From an uncultured Clostridia bacterium (GTDB lineage: Bacteria; Bacillota; Clostridia; Lachnospirales; CAG-274): DNA of 64,000 nt. Of the stretch, positions 10,003 to 19,645 are shown one piece after another. The position numbers and the translations under genes were made by a program. The stretch spans positions 1-64,000 of the forward strand of contig CANQVZ010000003.1 in the NCBI GenBank assembly GCA_947627425.1, read 5' to 3'. How positions within the stretch are numbered: the first letter of the stretch is position 1; each line of letters begins with the position of its first letter. The notes below the pieces were generated by a model. The model made no database searches and was not told the DNA's origin. It was given only the letters and a program-made list of their open reading frames with translations.

Positions 10003-10547
10003 TGCAATATATACTCCTTTGTAACATTCCCTTCAAAGTCCTTTATTTCAAACTTTCCGTCATCATATATCATATAGCTGTGGCTGCTGCCGTTTTTGGG
10101 TATGGCAACGGAGCCGGGATTTATATAAACATAGCCCTCGGGCTGCTCCTCAACGGTCTGTATGTGAGTATGCCCGTGTATGAGCAGGTCTCCGCGGTTG
10201 AGCTTGGGCGGATTGGATGTGTTGTATATATGCCCGTGAGTGATGAACCATGTTCTGCCCTTTTCAAAAATAAGGGCATAGTCCGCCATCACATTGAAAT
10301 CCAGCACCATTTGGTCTACCTCCGCCTCGCAGTTGCCCCTCACAGCCATTATATTTTGATTACAGCCGTTCAGAAGCTCGATAACGCCCTTCGGGTTGTA
10401 GTCCTTGGGCAGGTCGTTGCGGGGTCCGTGATAGAGAAGATCCCCCAGAAGAATCAGCTTTTCGGCTTTTTCAGCCTTGAACGCATTTACAGTCTTTTCG
10501 GCATAATACAGCGAGCCGTGTATATCCGATGCAAACATGAGCTTCAT
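9999..10547 (-). CDS. YfcE-type phosphodiesterase (calcineurin-like metallophosphoesterase)
   Basis: MKLMFASDIHGSLYYAEK, LILLGDLLYHGPRNDLPKDYNP, VRGNCEAEVDQM, ITHGH, HGHTH; upstream Met at 10598 is less likely. Confidence 0.92.
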   Translation of the reverse strand: MKLMFASDIHGSLYYAEKTVNAFKAEKAEKLILLGDLLYHGPRNDLPKDYNPKGVIELLNGCNQNIMAVRGNCEAEVDQMVLDFNVMADYALIFEKGRTWFITHGHIYNTSNPPKLNRGDLLIHGHTHIQTVEEQPEGYVYINPGSVAIPKNGSSHSYMIYDDGKFEIKDFEGNVTKEYILQ

Positions 10548-10631
10548 AAAATATCCTCCGTTATGATTTAATATTGATTTTTTTTGCCCTTCCTTCATAT
10601 AATTTTATCAGAAAAAATAAGGAGTGTAAAT

Positions 10632-11438
10632 ATGAAAACGGGCAAAAAGATAATTATTGCGCAGATAGTCCTTGTGCTTATATTTTTTGTGCTGGCGCTC
10701 AGGCTTATACATAACAGGGCGGTATCGTCATTTTACAGCGAAAAACCGCTTGTAGCCGTAGTTATAGACGACTTCGGCAACAACTCAAAGGGCACGGAGG
10801 AAATGCTTGCCCTGCCGTTTAAATTCACAGGCGCTGTAATGCCCTATATGCCCTTCAGCGAGGAGGAGGCGCAAAAGCTCATAAAATCGGGCAAGGAGGT
10901 CATATTGCATCAGCCCATGGAGGCGCACACGGGCAAAAGGAGCTGGCTTGGCGAAACGCCCATACTTTCGGGCATGAGCCTTGACGAGGCGCAGAGCGTA
11001 TTTGAAAAAAATCTGGATCAGCTCGGAGAAAGAGCATCGGGCTTCAACAACCACATGGGCTCTCTCATAACGGAGGATACCGAAAAAATGGAGAGACTGC
11101 TTGCATCTGCGCGCGACAGGGGACTTTTCTTTGTGGACAGTGTGACCTCGGCTAAGTCCGTGGGCGCGGAGACTGCGGAAAGACTGGGCGTGCCCTATCT
11201 CAAGAGGGATGTTTTTCTGGACAGCACGCAGGATAAGGCAAAGATAAAGGAGAATATAAAAAAGGCAATAGAAATTGCCGAGGAAAAGGGCTACGCCGTG
11301 GCCATAGGTCATGTGGGCGCAGAGGGCGGAGCCGTAACGGCGCAGGCGCTTGAAGAGGTCTACGACGAGGTGAAGGATAAGGTGGAATTTGTGACCGCAG
11401 GCGAGCTTGTGGAGAAAATAAAAGAGGAGGGGAAGTGA
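10632..11438 (+). CDS. Divergent polysaccharide deacetylase (YibQ-like) family protein
   Basis: VAVVIDDFGNNSKGTEEMLALPFKFTGAVMPYMPFS; GFNNHMGSLITED. Confidence 0.85.
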   Translation: MKTGKKIIIAQIVLVLIFFVLALRLIHNRAVSSFYSEKPLVAVVIDDFGNNSKGTEEMLALPFKFTGAVMPYMPFSEEEAQKLIKSGKEVILHQPMEAHTGKRSWLGETPILSGMSLDEAQSVFEKNLDQLGERASGFNNHMGSLITEDTEKMERLLASARDRGLFFVDSVTSAKSVGAETAERLGVPYLKRDVFLDSTQDKAKIKENIKKAIEIAEEKGYAVAIGHVGAEGGAVTAQALEEVYDEVKDKVEFVTAGELVEKIKEEGK

Positions 11439-11439
11439 A

Positions 11440-11466
11440 AAAGGCAGGAGTTTCCTGCCTTTTATA
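11440..11466. terminator. Bidirectional terminator
   Basis: AAAAAGGCAGGAGTTTCCTGCCTTTTA between convergent genes. Confidence 0.8.
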
Positions 11467-12496
11467 GTATCTGTCTATATCCGTTCATTATAAATTCTAC
11501 AACGGTGTTTGTCCTTACTCTCATGCCGACATCGGCTATGGTCTGCCTTATGTCGTCCTCCGTAAGCTTGGGTATATATTTTTTAAGCGAGGCGTCATAT
11601 GCCGTAAGCTCATTGAAAAGCCTGACAAAGGCGTCGTTTTTTCTGGCTGTGCTTGACGGATAGCCGTTCGATATAAGCGCCATGTTGTTGTCAAAGTTTG
11701 GAGCAAGACCTATCACAGCGCCGTTTTTAATGTCCCGCAATATACCGAAGTTGAATGTATGCCTGTCGGGATTGGCTGTTACTGTGTCCATAAATATCAT
11801 TTTGACATAATCGGGTACAGCCTTTGGAGTAAGCGACATAAGCCCTTCGTACACAGCCCTGTAATCATCGTTATCATTCATAAAGCTGTACGCAGGCTCA
11901 AAATTAACAGAAGCGTTCCGCGTGAAATCCTTTGTTTTAACACATTTTTCACCGCGTTCATACACTGCCGTTTTCATACCGAGCCGAGCGCTAAGCCTGC
12001 TTATGAAAATTTCTGTGAACTGCTGATTATGGTCGGCTTTTTTATACATCCACCATTCGCCGTTTATAAGCTTCCAGCATTTTTCAAAGCTTCCCGTGTT
12101 GGTAAGCTCGGGCGTTTTGCTTTGTCTGCTGTTCATAGCCCTGTTGAAGCTGTTGTAATTTCCCGTAAGAGCTAGGTTTGAAAAGCTGTCGTTGTCAAAA
12201 CGCACATCCTCATAGGTCAGACTGCTGTTTGCAGGCTTTATCCAGTAATTGTCCGTTATGGTAACGGCGTTTACGCTTAATACCGTGTTTATATCGTCAT
12301 ATTCCTTGAGCCTCAACGCCCTTTTGAGGAGCCTTGAATTGGCTCTGTGGCAGTCTATGGCGCGCATTTCAAGCCAATGCTCCACATTTCCCGTGTTCAG
12401 AAGATACAGCGGGCAAAGGCTCTTGTCAAGTATTTCAAAGCTGCCGTCAATGTATTTTGCCGCAGCTTTATTTCCGCTCATAATATATATGTCCAT
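11462..12496 (-). CDS. HipA/CtkA-like kinase-fold protein
   Basis: Motif TANPDRHTFNFGILRD (HipA-like N-x-DRHxxNxG) followed by GLAPNFDNNMAL (metal-binding D); no HipB-like partner adjacent. Confidence 0.6.
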   Translation of the reverse strand: MDIYIMSGNKAAAKYIDGSFEILDKSLCPLYLLNTGNVEHWLEMRAIDCHRANSRLLKRALRLKEYDDINTVLSVNAVTITDNYWIKPANSSLTYEDVRFDNDSFSNLALTGNYNSFNRAMNSRQSKTPELTNTGSFEKCWKLINGEWWMYKKADHNQQFTEIFISRLSARLGMKTAVYERGEKCVKTKDFTRNASVNFEPAYSFMNDNDDYRAVYEGLMSLTPKAVPDYVKMIFMDTVTANPDRHTFNFGILRDIKNGAVIGLAPNFDNNMALISNGYPSSTARKNDAFVRLFNELTAYDASLKKYIPKLTEDDIRQTIADVGMRVRTNTVVEFIMNGYRQIL

Positions 12497-12574
12497 AGTT
12501 TTTCACCTGCCATAAAATTAGGATAGTTTAGAACAGTATATCACATACCGCCTAAAAGCTCAATATAAAGAAAT

Positions 12575-13234
12575 TCACTTCTTAAGATATTTATAAATAT
12601 CGTATATTTCCTTATATCCCTCGAATATAGTATCCGCGAGCTTATGCGAATAGAAATCCATATTGTCATAGTCCTCGTATTTTACATAGACTATGCATTT
12701 TTTCTGCGCCCACCTATTTGCAATGGGCGAAAGCTCCTTATTGAATATCCTCTTATAGTTTTCCTCCTCCAGCTCAAAACGGCTTTTGTCGCCAAGCTTC
12801 ACAAGTCTTTCGCAGGCGGCGGGGTCGGCTGCTATCTTTGCTCTCAAGCCTGCCATCACCTTTGGTTCGTCGCCGTAAAAAAGCCCGTATCTCCACCACT
12901 CCGCGCTTATTTCAAAGAAATAGCCCGGCGCGTTCCACGGCATGGAGCCTCTTGTGTAGCTGTCCTTTAGGAAAAACCACTTGTGCTCCTTGTAGGGCGC
13001 CTTGTTGTTTGAAAAGCGTATGTCCCTGTTGGCTCTCGATACCTTCGGCACCTCGGTGAAGCTGCTGTCCATTTCGTTCATTCTGAGGGCAAGCTCCGTG
13101 GCAAGCGCAAGCGTGGGCTCGTGCACATTTTTGGTGTAAAGCTCCTTGTGCTCTTGGAACCATGTTTTGTTGTTGTTGTATTTTATTCCTATGAGGAATT
13201 CATTTGTGTTTTCGTTGAAACCGTTGAATGTCAT
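12575..13234 (-). CDS. DUF2461 domain-containing protein
   Basis: FNENTNEFLIGIKYNNNKTWFQEHKELYTKNVHEP...SRANRDIRFSNNKAPYKEHKW...GYFFEI. Confidence 0.85.
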   Translation of the reverse strand: MTFNGFNENTNEFLIGIKYNNNKTWFQEHKELYTKNVHEPTLALATELALRMNEMDSSFTEVPKVSRANRDIRFSNNKAPYKEHKWFFLKDSYTRGSMPWNAPGYFFEISAEWWRYGLFYGDEPKVMAGLRAKIAADPAACERLVKLGDKSRFELEEENYKRIFNKELSPIANRWAQKKCIVYVKYEDYDNMDFYSHKLADTIFEGYKEIYDIYKYLKK

Positions 13235-13288
13235 TTTTTCTCCTATGTATTGAGGCTGCCCGTTCGGACAGCCTCTCATTACTTTATT

Positions 13289-16200
13289 TTACTTTATATC
13301 CTCTGCCGTTATCGCAGCGCCCAAAGCATTCACTCCTGTTTTGTCGCTTGCGCACCAGTAGTTCACATCGCTTGCAAGAGGCGTTGCCGAGGCGTTCTTG
13401 TACTCCGTCTTTTCCGTGAGAGTTGCCACAACGTCGGGCTCTCCGCCGTTTACGGAGCGCACGCCCTGAACATCGTAGTTATATTCATCCGGCTTGTCGC
13501 TGTAGAGCCTTATGTTGGAGCCTACATTGTCGTATGATGTAACGTTTACGAGCTTAAGCGACGGATTTGAATTGGTGGTGATACCGTTGTTTCCGTTGCC
13601 CCAAGCCTTACAGTTGATGAGTATGTGCTGAACCGCAACATTCTCTCCGCCGCACTTGAAGCCGTTGTTTCCGCCTGCGTTGTAGGGCGTTTCGGTGCCG
13701 TCGGGATTGAGCCTCCAGCCGTTTCTGTAGGACTCGCAGTTTTCAAGGGTCACGGGACCTATTGCGCCCGAATTGACCTTTGTATACAGATCCCAGCCGT
13801 CGTCCACATTGTTGTGCGACTTACAGCCTCTGAACACATTGCCCGTGCCAACGGTGAGCTTTGCGCCGAAGCCATCGGCATTTATCATGGACGGGTCGCA
13901 GTTGTTGTAGGACTCGCAGTTAAGTATAAGGTTGTAAGATGGCCAGAGGTCGAATGTCGGCTGGTCCTTTCCGCTTATCCTGCTTATCTGGAGACCCATA
14001 TCCCTGTTGTCGTGGAATATACAGCTTTCAATTATATTGTGGCTGCCGCCGAGGTGGAAGCCCTTCTGATTCTCCGCGCAGTTTGTAAGCTCTATGCCCG
14101 TTATGTGCCAATAGTCGCCGCCGAGCACAACGCCCGCAGTCTTGTTCTGACCGTCAAGCACTACCTTCTTGCCGTCCTCCGCCTTTACATTGTACATTGC
14201 GGAGGCTGTGCCGTTCACGCCGTGGAGCACCTCTATAGGTCTGTCGAGCTTATATGTGCCGCCCTTTAAAACAAGCGTCTGACCGGGCTGAAGGAAACCA
14301 AAGCCCGTGTAAATGTCGTAGGGGCTGTTCTCCGTACCCTTGCCCTTGAAGCTGCCGTCGGGACTTGCGTACACTGTGGTGGCTGCCGTATTTATGCTCT
14401 TGTGGTATATGTCCTCTCTTATGACTATCGGCTCATAGCTTGTGAGATTGAGCCTGTCATCGGGAGTGAACACAGCCACGAGCTTATTCACTCTGTTGGC
14501 GTCAAGGTTAGCCTTGAAGTGCTCTATGTCGGAAATAGGTCTGTCCTGAGCTATAACGCTGTCGTTCATCTTTACGGTGACGGTACCCTTTGCATTGTCC
14601 AGATCGAGATCGAATTCATACACCGTCTTTGCGGAATAGGGATTGGATCTGAATAAAAGCTCGGGTGTCTCCGCAGGCTTTTCGCTGCTTTCTATCACTC
14701 TGTCGGTCTTTCTCACGCTCTCGGAAAACTCTGCGTTTTCAACGGTTATTTCCGCCCATCTCGAAGCGAAGAAGCCCACATAGAGCACATCGGGATTTTG
14801 TACCGTGAGGAACGAATCGTCATAGTAATAGTAGTCCTTTGTTTCCTCTGTCTGATAGTTGTAGCATACCGCGTGTATACCGCCGTTGAGCCTTTCAAGC
14901 GTCATCTTGTACTTGTTGCCCTCCTTGGGGAAGTCGGAGCTTAAGGCAAAGGGACCGTTCCTTGTGCCGCCGCCGTCCGTTGCGGTAACGCTGTCTCTTA
15001 CCATGAGGTTTATTCTGTTTATGTTTGTGTTCTTTTCATAGCTTGCCGCCGTGGGGTCGCTCGGCCAGCCCGTGCCCGAATAACCGCCGAAAAGCGCTAT
15101 GTTTGAAGCAAATACCTTGCTGTTGCTTATGGGCACCGCAACGCCGTCCTCGTCCTTCTTTGCCTGCGAGGGGTCTATGGTTATGCTGCCGTCGCCCTTG
15201 TCAAGAGGCACTACATCCCTTGCCATTATGCCGAAGGCCTCCTGACCGTTTCTCTTTGTGTCGTCGTTGTCGTGCTCGAGATATCTGTCTACGGTTATGT
15301 CTGCGGTGAGCTTGAAGTCGTCTCCACCCTTAACGCTTGTGAAGTAATATGTCATGCCGTCGTGGTCATTCGTTATCTTGCCTGCGCCGTCCCACGCCTT
15401 CACATTTATCTTTCCGCTCAATGAGCCGTAGTTCTCGGCAGTAACGCCCACCGATTCTGCGCCCTTGTCATAGCCGGAGCTCTGACCGAAGGTAGCGCTC
15501 CTCCATGCGTTGTTCATGCTTTCAACAACGGTAACGGGGAGGGTAACGCTCTCAAAGCCGTCAGCGCTTATGCTTACGGAGCTTTCGCCAGCTGCCGCCG
15601 AGCTGAATGCGGAGGTGTCGAGTTTGTAGTCCTCGGTAGGCTCCACATCGCCGTTGTCATATACTATGGCGACTACCATATCCTTGGGGTCGAAGCTCTC
15701 GCCCACTGCGTATGTAGTCCTGGGGTAGTTTGTTATTTTCAGCTCCTTTGGCTGTCTTTCAAACACATTCACCTTGAAGCTTGCGCTCACCTCGGGATTT
15801 GAAACGGAGGTGATAACGACTGTCTTGTCGCCCGTGGTGCTGCTCTCAAAGCCCGATATATTGTAATCTGCGGGCGAAGCCAGCTCGGACACCTCTTTCC
15901 TTGTGTCGTCAATGTAAGTTGCCGTAACAGCCATGCCCGTTGTGTCGAGCTTGTCGCCGAGGTAATATATAGTCTTGTCGGGAGCCTTTACCGAAAGAGA
16001 GCTTATGCGGTTCTTGCTCACATTTATATTGAAGCTTCCCGTTATTTTTGACGAAATGCCTTCCTCCGCATTTCTGTACACCTTTATCTGCTTTCTGCCG
16101 GATGTTTCGAGCTTATCGCCGTCCTTAAGCGCCTTGCCGTCCATATTGAGGGTGTACTTGTCATTATCGAGTATTTCCTTTGAGCCGTCGGAATATTCCG

Positions 16201-17218
16201 CGCTTATCTGCATACCGAGCGTCTTGAAAACATCGCCTCTTGCGTATGCGCTCTTTGCGGGGAGATAGTCCACGGTTATCGCCTTTGTTTCGAGGGGCTT
16301 CACCTCAACGGGTATTTTAAATGCAGCGTCGCCGAGAGAAAGAGTGACTGTCTGCTTTGCCGTCTTTTTGGCATTGTAGCCCTTTACGAGGTAGTTTTTA
16401 ACCTCCTCCACATCGCCGTTAGAGTATGAAACAAACACCTTTATGCCCGAAAGGTCGAGGGGCTCGCCGTAGATATATTCCGTTCTGTAGCTGCCTTCTA
16501 TGCGCATTGAAACGGGCTTTCTTGTTGCTGCATTAAGGCTTACTTCGCTGAATGTCGCCTTTACATTTCTGGCTATATATAAGCAGGGGTAAACAGCGTC
16601 CTCAAGCGCCGTCATTTCAACTACCTGAGTTTTGTTGCCGCATTTGAGAGTATATGTATTTCCCGTCTTTACTATGGAAAGTCTGTAGCTGCCCAGATTA
16701 CTTCCCGTGTTTGCAATTTCATCGGAAAGCGCATCGCTTATGACCTTTTTGTCGGATGAATTTCTGCTCATCGCTCTGAAGGAAAGGTCGCTGTCCTTGC
16801 TCTTGGCATATGTGCCGAGATACAGAGCGTCGTCATATGCCATGTCATCCGTCTTGTGATAGAGGCTGTCGAGCACGGCAATACCCACGGAGCCCTGCTG
16901 AGGATTGCTGCTTTCTTCAAGAGTGTTGTATTCGTCTATATTTACTCTTGCGCTCAGCTCAAAGTCCTCGTTCACATCAAATTCCTTGGCATAGTAAATG
17001 ATGCTGTCCTCGCCGTCGGAGAACTTGCCGTTGTTTGCCTTTGTGTTCTCCATCACAACGGAGCTGTCCGTTGCGGTAACGTTAAAGTTGATGCTGCCGT
17101 CCTTGCCTGTCCAGTCAACTATCCAGCTGCTGTCCACAGCCGCAAACGACGGAGCGGAAAGCGCCGAGCTTATTGCCACACAAAGGGCAAGCGCCGCGCT
17201 CAATGATCTTTTTCTCAT
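13289..17218 (-). CDS. Secreted PL9-type pectate lyase with N-terminal Ig-like (Big) repeats
   Basis: Signal peptide MRKRSLSAALALCVAISSALSAPSFA; four Big_3/Big_4-like repeats (e.g. YIYGEPLDLSGIKVFVSYSNGDVEEV); C-terminal beta-helix INADGFGAKLTVGTGNVFRGCKSHNNVDDGWDLYTKV typical of PL9. Confidence 0.85.
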   Translation of the reverse strand: MRKRSLSAALALCVAISSALSAPSFAAVDSSWIVDWTGKDGSINFNVTATDSSVVMENTKANNGKFSDGEDSIIYYAKEFDVNEDFELSARVNIDEYNTLEESSNPQQGSVGIAVLDSLYHKTDDMAYDDALYLGTYAKSKDSDLSFRAMSRNSSDKKVISDALSDEIANTGSNLGSYRLSIVKTGNTYTLKCGNKTQVVEMTALEDAVYPCLYIARNVKATFSEVSLNAATRKPVSMRIEGSYRTEYIYGEPLDLSGIKVFVSYSNGDVEEVKNYLVKGYNAKKTAKQTVTLSLGDAAFKIPVEVKPLETKAITVDYLPAKSAYARGDVFKTLGMQISAEYSDGSKEILDNDKYTLNMDGKALKDGDKLETSGRKQIKVYRNAEEGISSKITGSFNINVSKNRISSLSVKAPDKTIYYLGDKLDTTGMAVTATYIDDTRKEVSELASPADYNISGFESSTTGDKTVVITSVSNPEVSASFKVNVFERQPKELKITNYPRTTYAVGESFDPKDMVVAIVYDNGDVEPTEDYKLDTSAFSSAAAGESSVSISADGFESVTLPVTVVESMNNAWRSATFGQSSGYDKGAESVGVTAENYGSLSGKINVKAWDGAGKITNDHDGMTYYFTSVKGGDDFKLTADITVDRYLEHDNDDTKRNGQEAFGIMARDVVPLDKGDGSITIDPSQAKKDEDGVAVPISNSKVFASNIALFGGYSGTGWPSDPTAASYEKNTNINRINLMVRDSVTATDGGGTRNGPFALSSDFPKEGNKYKMTLERLNGGIHAVCYNYQTEETKDYYYYDDSFLTVQNPDVLYVGFFASRWAEITVENAEFSESVRKTDRVIESSEKPAETPELLFRSNPYSAKTVYEFDLDLDNAKGTVTVKMNDSVIAQDRPISDIEHFKANLDANRVNKLVAVFTPDDRLNLTSYEPIVIREDIYHKSINTAATTVYASPDGSFKGKGTENSPYDIYTGFGFLQPGQTLVLKGGTYKLDRPIEVLHGVNGTASAMYNVKAEDGKKVVLDGQNKTAGVVLGGDYWHITGIELTNCAENQKGFHLGGSHNIIESCIFHDNRDMGLQISRISGKDQPTFDLWPSYNLILNCESYNNCDPSMINADGFGAKLTVGTGNVFRGCKSHNNVDDGWDLYTKVNSGAIGPVTLENCESYRNGWRLNPDGTETPYNAGGNNGFKCGGENVAVQHILINCKAWGNGNNGITTNSNPSLKLVNVTSYDNVGSNIRLYSDKPDEYNYDVQGVRSVNGGEPDVVATLTEKTEYKNASATPLASDVNYWCASDKTGVNALGAAITAEDIK

Positions 17219-17357
17219 AGCTGAAATACCCCCTTGGATTAAATTTGAACATATATATATAATTATAAGCGTAATGCGAGAAAAAAGCAATATGTTAAAA
17301 CGCATTTTTTTATTAAAAATTGTCGAGGGAGTGCAAGTGAGATCAAGGGTAAAAGCC

Positions 17358-18446
17358 TCAGTCTTTTTCCTTTTGCTGTAAATAGAATATTGCCTTTTGT
17401 GCTTCAATTTCCGATTTTAATTCTTCCTCCGTAGGCAGATAGAGCTTATATTTGCTTGCAAACAACTGTTCATTTCCGTGCATTACGGAATATCTTGCAA
17501 TATCCGAATCGGTTTCGGAGCATAAAACAATGCCAAGCGTAGGATTATCTCCCTCATTGCGCTTCAATTCGTCATACATTCTTATATACATATCCATCTG
17601 ACCTACATCCTGGTGAGTGATCTTTTTAGTCTTAAGGTCGATCAATACAAAACATTTAAGGATATAGTTATAAAAAACAAGGTCTATAAAATAGTCCTCC
17701 TTTTCTGTATGAATATGCTGCTGTCTTGCAACAAAAGCATATCCCTTGCCCATTTCCATAAGAAATTTCTGTAAATTTGAAATAATGCTTTTTTCAAGCT
17801 CTGTTTCCGTAAAGCTTTCATTTTCTCCGAAGCCGAGAAATTCGGCAACAACGGGATTTTTAATAAATTCCAGCCTGTCGGTTTGATAGTCTGCCGTAAT
17901 TTCTTTCATCTCTTGTTCCACAATATTTTTGTTTTGAGATCGCAGCAGGCGATAGTAATATTGCGAGGCTACATTTCTCTGCAATGTTCTGACACTCCAA
18001 GCTTGCTCCGAGGCTTCCTTTGCATACCATTCTCTTGCTTCGGGATCGTGAACCTGTATAAGAGTTCTGTAGTGCGACCATGAAAGCAATGCTTTGGATT
18101 TTCCACTCACTGTGTGGAAAATCTTTGGAAACATTTTGTAGAATGAATAAAAGCTGTATAGGTTTGTCTTTGTAAAGCCTTTTCCGTAAGTATCGGTCAG
18201 GCGTTTAGATAATTTTTGTATTATGTTTAAACCGTAATTTTCCGCCCGCTCGGTGTTTACAAGCTCCTCCTCGGCAATTCTGTAGCCTATGAGCCAATTG
18301 CGCTGAACAAGCATTGCATTTACGGCTCTGTGAGCAGCTTTTTGGGATATTGTGATGATTTCCTGCATATCGGCATAAATATCATTGGTTTTTTGATAAT
18401 TTGTTATAAGGTCGTTGTTGCCAATTTCACGCATAATATCCTTCAT
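17358..18446 (-). CDS. PDDEXK nuclease domain protein (DUF1016/YhcG family)
   Basis: RNWLIGYRIAEEELVNTERAENYGLNIIQKLSKRLTDTYGKGFTKTNLYSFYSFYKMFP; EDYFIDLVFYNYILKCFVLIDLKTKKI. Confidence 0.9.
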   Translation of the reverse strand: MKDIMREIGNNDLITNYQKTNDIYADMQEIITISQKAAHRAVNAMLVQRNWLIGYRIAEEELVNTERAENYGLNIIQKLSKRLTDTYGKGFTKTNLYSFYSFYKMFPKIFHTVSGKSKALLSWSHYRTLIQVHDPEAREWYAKEASEQAWSVRTLQRNVASQYYYRLLRSQNKNIVEQEMKEITADYQTDRLEFIKNPVVAEFLGFGENESFTETELEKSIISNLQKFLMEMGKGYAFVARQQHIHTEKEDYFIDLVFYNYILKCFVLIDLKTKKITHQDVGQMDMYIRMYDELKRNEGDNPTLGIVLCSETDSDIARYSVMHGNEQLFASKYKLYLPTEEELKSEIEAQKAIFYLQQKEKD

Positions 18447-18625
18447 AGCCGATTGCGCCTCCTGTCTTTTTCTTTTTTTTTATTTTATTATAACGGATAT
18501 AAAAAGTCAAGTATAGCCGAATTGCCAAATGATTACTGAAAAGTTTAAAAAACAAATGAATTTTTTGCCATTTTGTATCCACAAAAATATATTGACTTTT
18601 GTTTTTATAAATAGTAAAATAAAAT

Positions 18626-18899
18626 AGTCCTGTGCTAGCCGGGGAGGCAGCGGTGCCCTGTAGTCTGCAATCCGCTTCAGCAGAGATTATGCCTCTGCCG
18701 AGGCATAGGCTTGTGGGGTCGGTGCGCTCAGCTTCGGTGTTGAGGATCGAGTCTTGCACAACTTAAGCCTGTGAATCGTGTCAGGTCCGGAAGGAAGCAG
18801 CACTAAGCAGTATCTTGGGTGTGTTGCAAGGGCACTTGGTCTGAGCCGTGCTTTGCGTTAACGCCTGTAGGTCTGTGTCGGAGCGAGGCGCGCAGGACT
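18626..18899 (+). ncRNA. ffs: Signal recognition particle RNA, large bacterial (Alu-containing) type
   Basis: Conserved apical loop GTGTCAGGTCCGGAAGGAAGCAGCACTAAG; 5' AGTCCTGTGC pairs with 3' GCGCAGGACT; followed by a T-rich tract. Confidence 0.95.
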
Positions 18900-18929
18900 T
18901 TTTTTATTTTTATATTAATGGAATTTTTC

Positions 18930-18994
18930 GGGCGAGCCTTGGTTGCATGGGCGAGCAGTTTTGCGGAGCAAAACGACCAGCCATTGCACGCCCG
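18930..18994. repeat. Dispersed palindromic repeat type B (copy 2)
   Basis: CGGGCGAGCCTTGGTTGCATGGGCGAGCAGTTTTGCGGAGCAAAACGACCAGCCATTGCACGCCCG; cf. 4744-4811 and 32148-32219. Confidence 0.85.
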
Positions 18995-19030
18995 CGGGTA
19001 TAGATTATAACTCCCCATTTTACCCAACAC

Positions 19031-19150
19031 CAAAAGCCCGTCATTATCATTTCCTAAGCGAGCCTTTCATCAGCGAGCGGGGAAATCGATAAGACGGGCG
19101 GGGTACACTACTTCATACATTATAGCAGGGCGGGAGAATATCGCCCTGCA
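19031..19150. repeat. Dispersed repeat type D, short form, inverted relative to 8488-8676
   Basis: CCCGTCATTATCATTTCCTAAGCGA...GAGCGGGGAAATCGATAAGACGGGCG...CAGGGCGGGAGAATATCGCCCTGCA. Confidence 0.8.
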
Positions 19151-19183
19151 AGCGGGCGAGGAGAGCCACTGATTTAGCTTGTA

Positions 19184-19303
19184 CCCCCCCTCAGTCACTT
19201 CGTGACAGCTCCCCCTCAGGGGAGCCGAGAGTTTGATGTTACCCCTTGCCTCTTGGCTCCCCCTTCGGGGGAGCTGGCAACTCGCAGAGTTGACTGAGGG
19301 GGC
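19184..19303. repeat. Dispersed palindromic repeat type A (copy 3)
   Basis: CCCCCCTCAGTCACTTCGTGACAGCTCCCCC...GGGGGAGCTGGCAACTCGCAGAGTTGACTGAGGGGG. Confidence 0.85.
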
Positions 19304-19384
19304 GGGTATAGATTATAACTTCCTATTTTCCCCCCCAAAAAAAAATAAAAGCAGGCGTTCGCCTGCTTTCGATAAAATTCCTTT

Positions 19385-19624
19385 TCACATACCCTTATGG
19401 AATGTTCTTGAAATGACCTCGTCCTGCTGTTCCTTTGTGAGCTTATTGAAGTTCACGGCATAGCCCGACACCCTCACCGTAAGCTGGGGATATTTTTCGG
19501 GATGCGCCTGAGCGTCAAGGAGAGTTTCTCTTGTGAACACATTTACATTGAGATGATGTCCGCCCTTTTCCGCATAGCCGTCCAGAATACCTACAAGATT
19601 GTCTACCTGCTGATCGTTTACCAT
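19385..19624 (-). CDS. Separate glycyl-radical domain of pyruvate formate-lyase (GrcA-like)
   Basis: [70 protein letters not shown]; contains the RVSGYA glycyl-radical motif; AAGGAGG RBS upstream. Confidence 0.93.
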   Translation of the reverse strand: MVNDQQVDNLVGILDGYAEKGGHHLNVNVFTRETLLDAQAHPEKYPQLTVRVSGYAVNFNKLTKEQQDEVISRTFHKGM

Positions 19625-19645
19625 AGCAATATCCTCCTTTTCAAT

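Noticed and set aside
10548-10598. N-terminal extension of the YfcE-like protein to 10598
   Set aside because: Internal Met at 10547 begins the conserved MKLMFASDIHG and has a better RBS (GGAGGATATTTT); the extension is not family-like.
17219-17407. N-terminal extension of the PL9 protein to 17407
   Set aside because: The signal peptide MRKRSLSAALALCVAISS begins at 17218 behind GGGGGTATTTCAGCT; upstream residues look non-coding.
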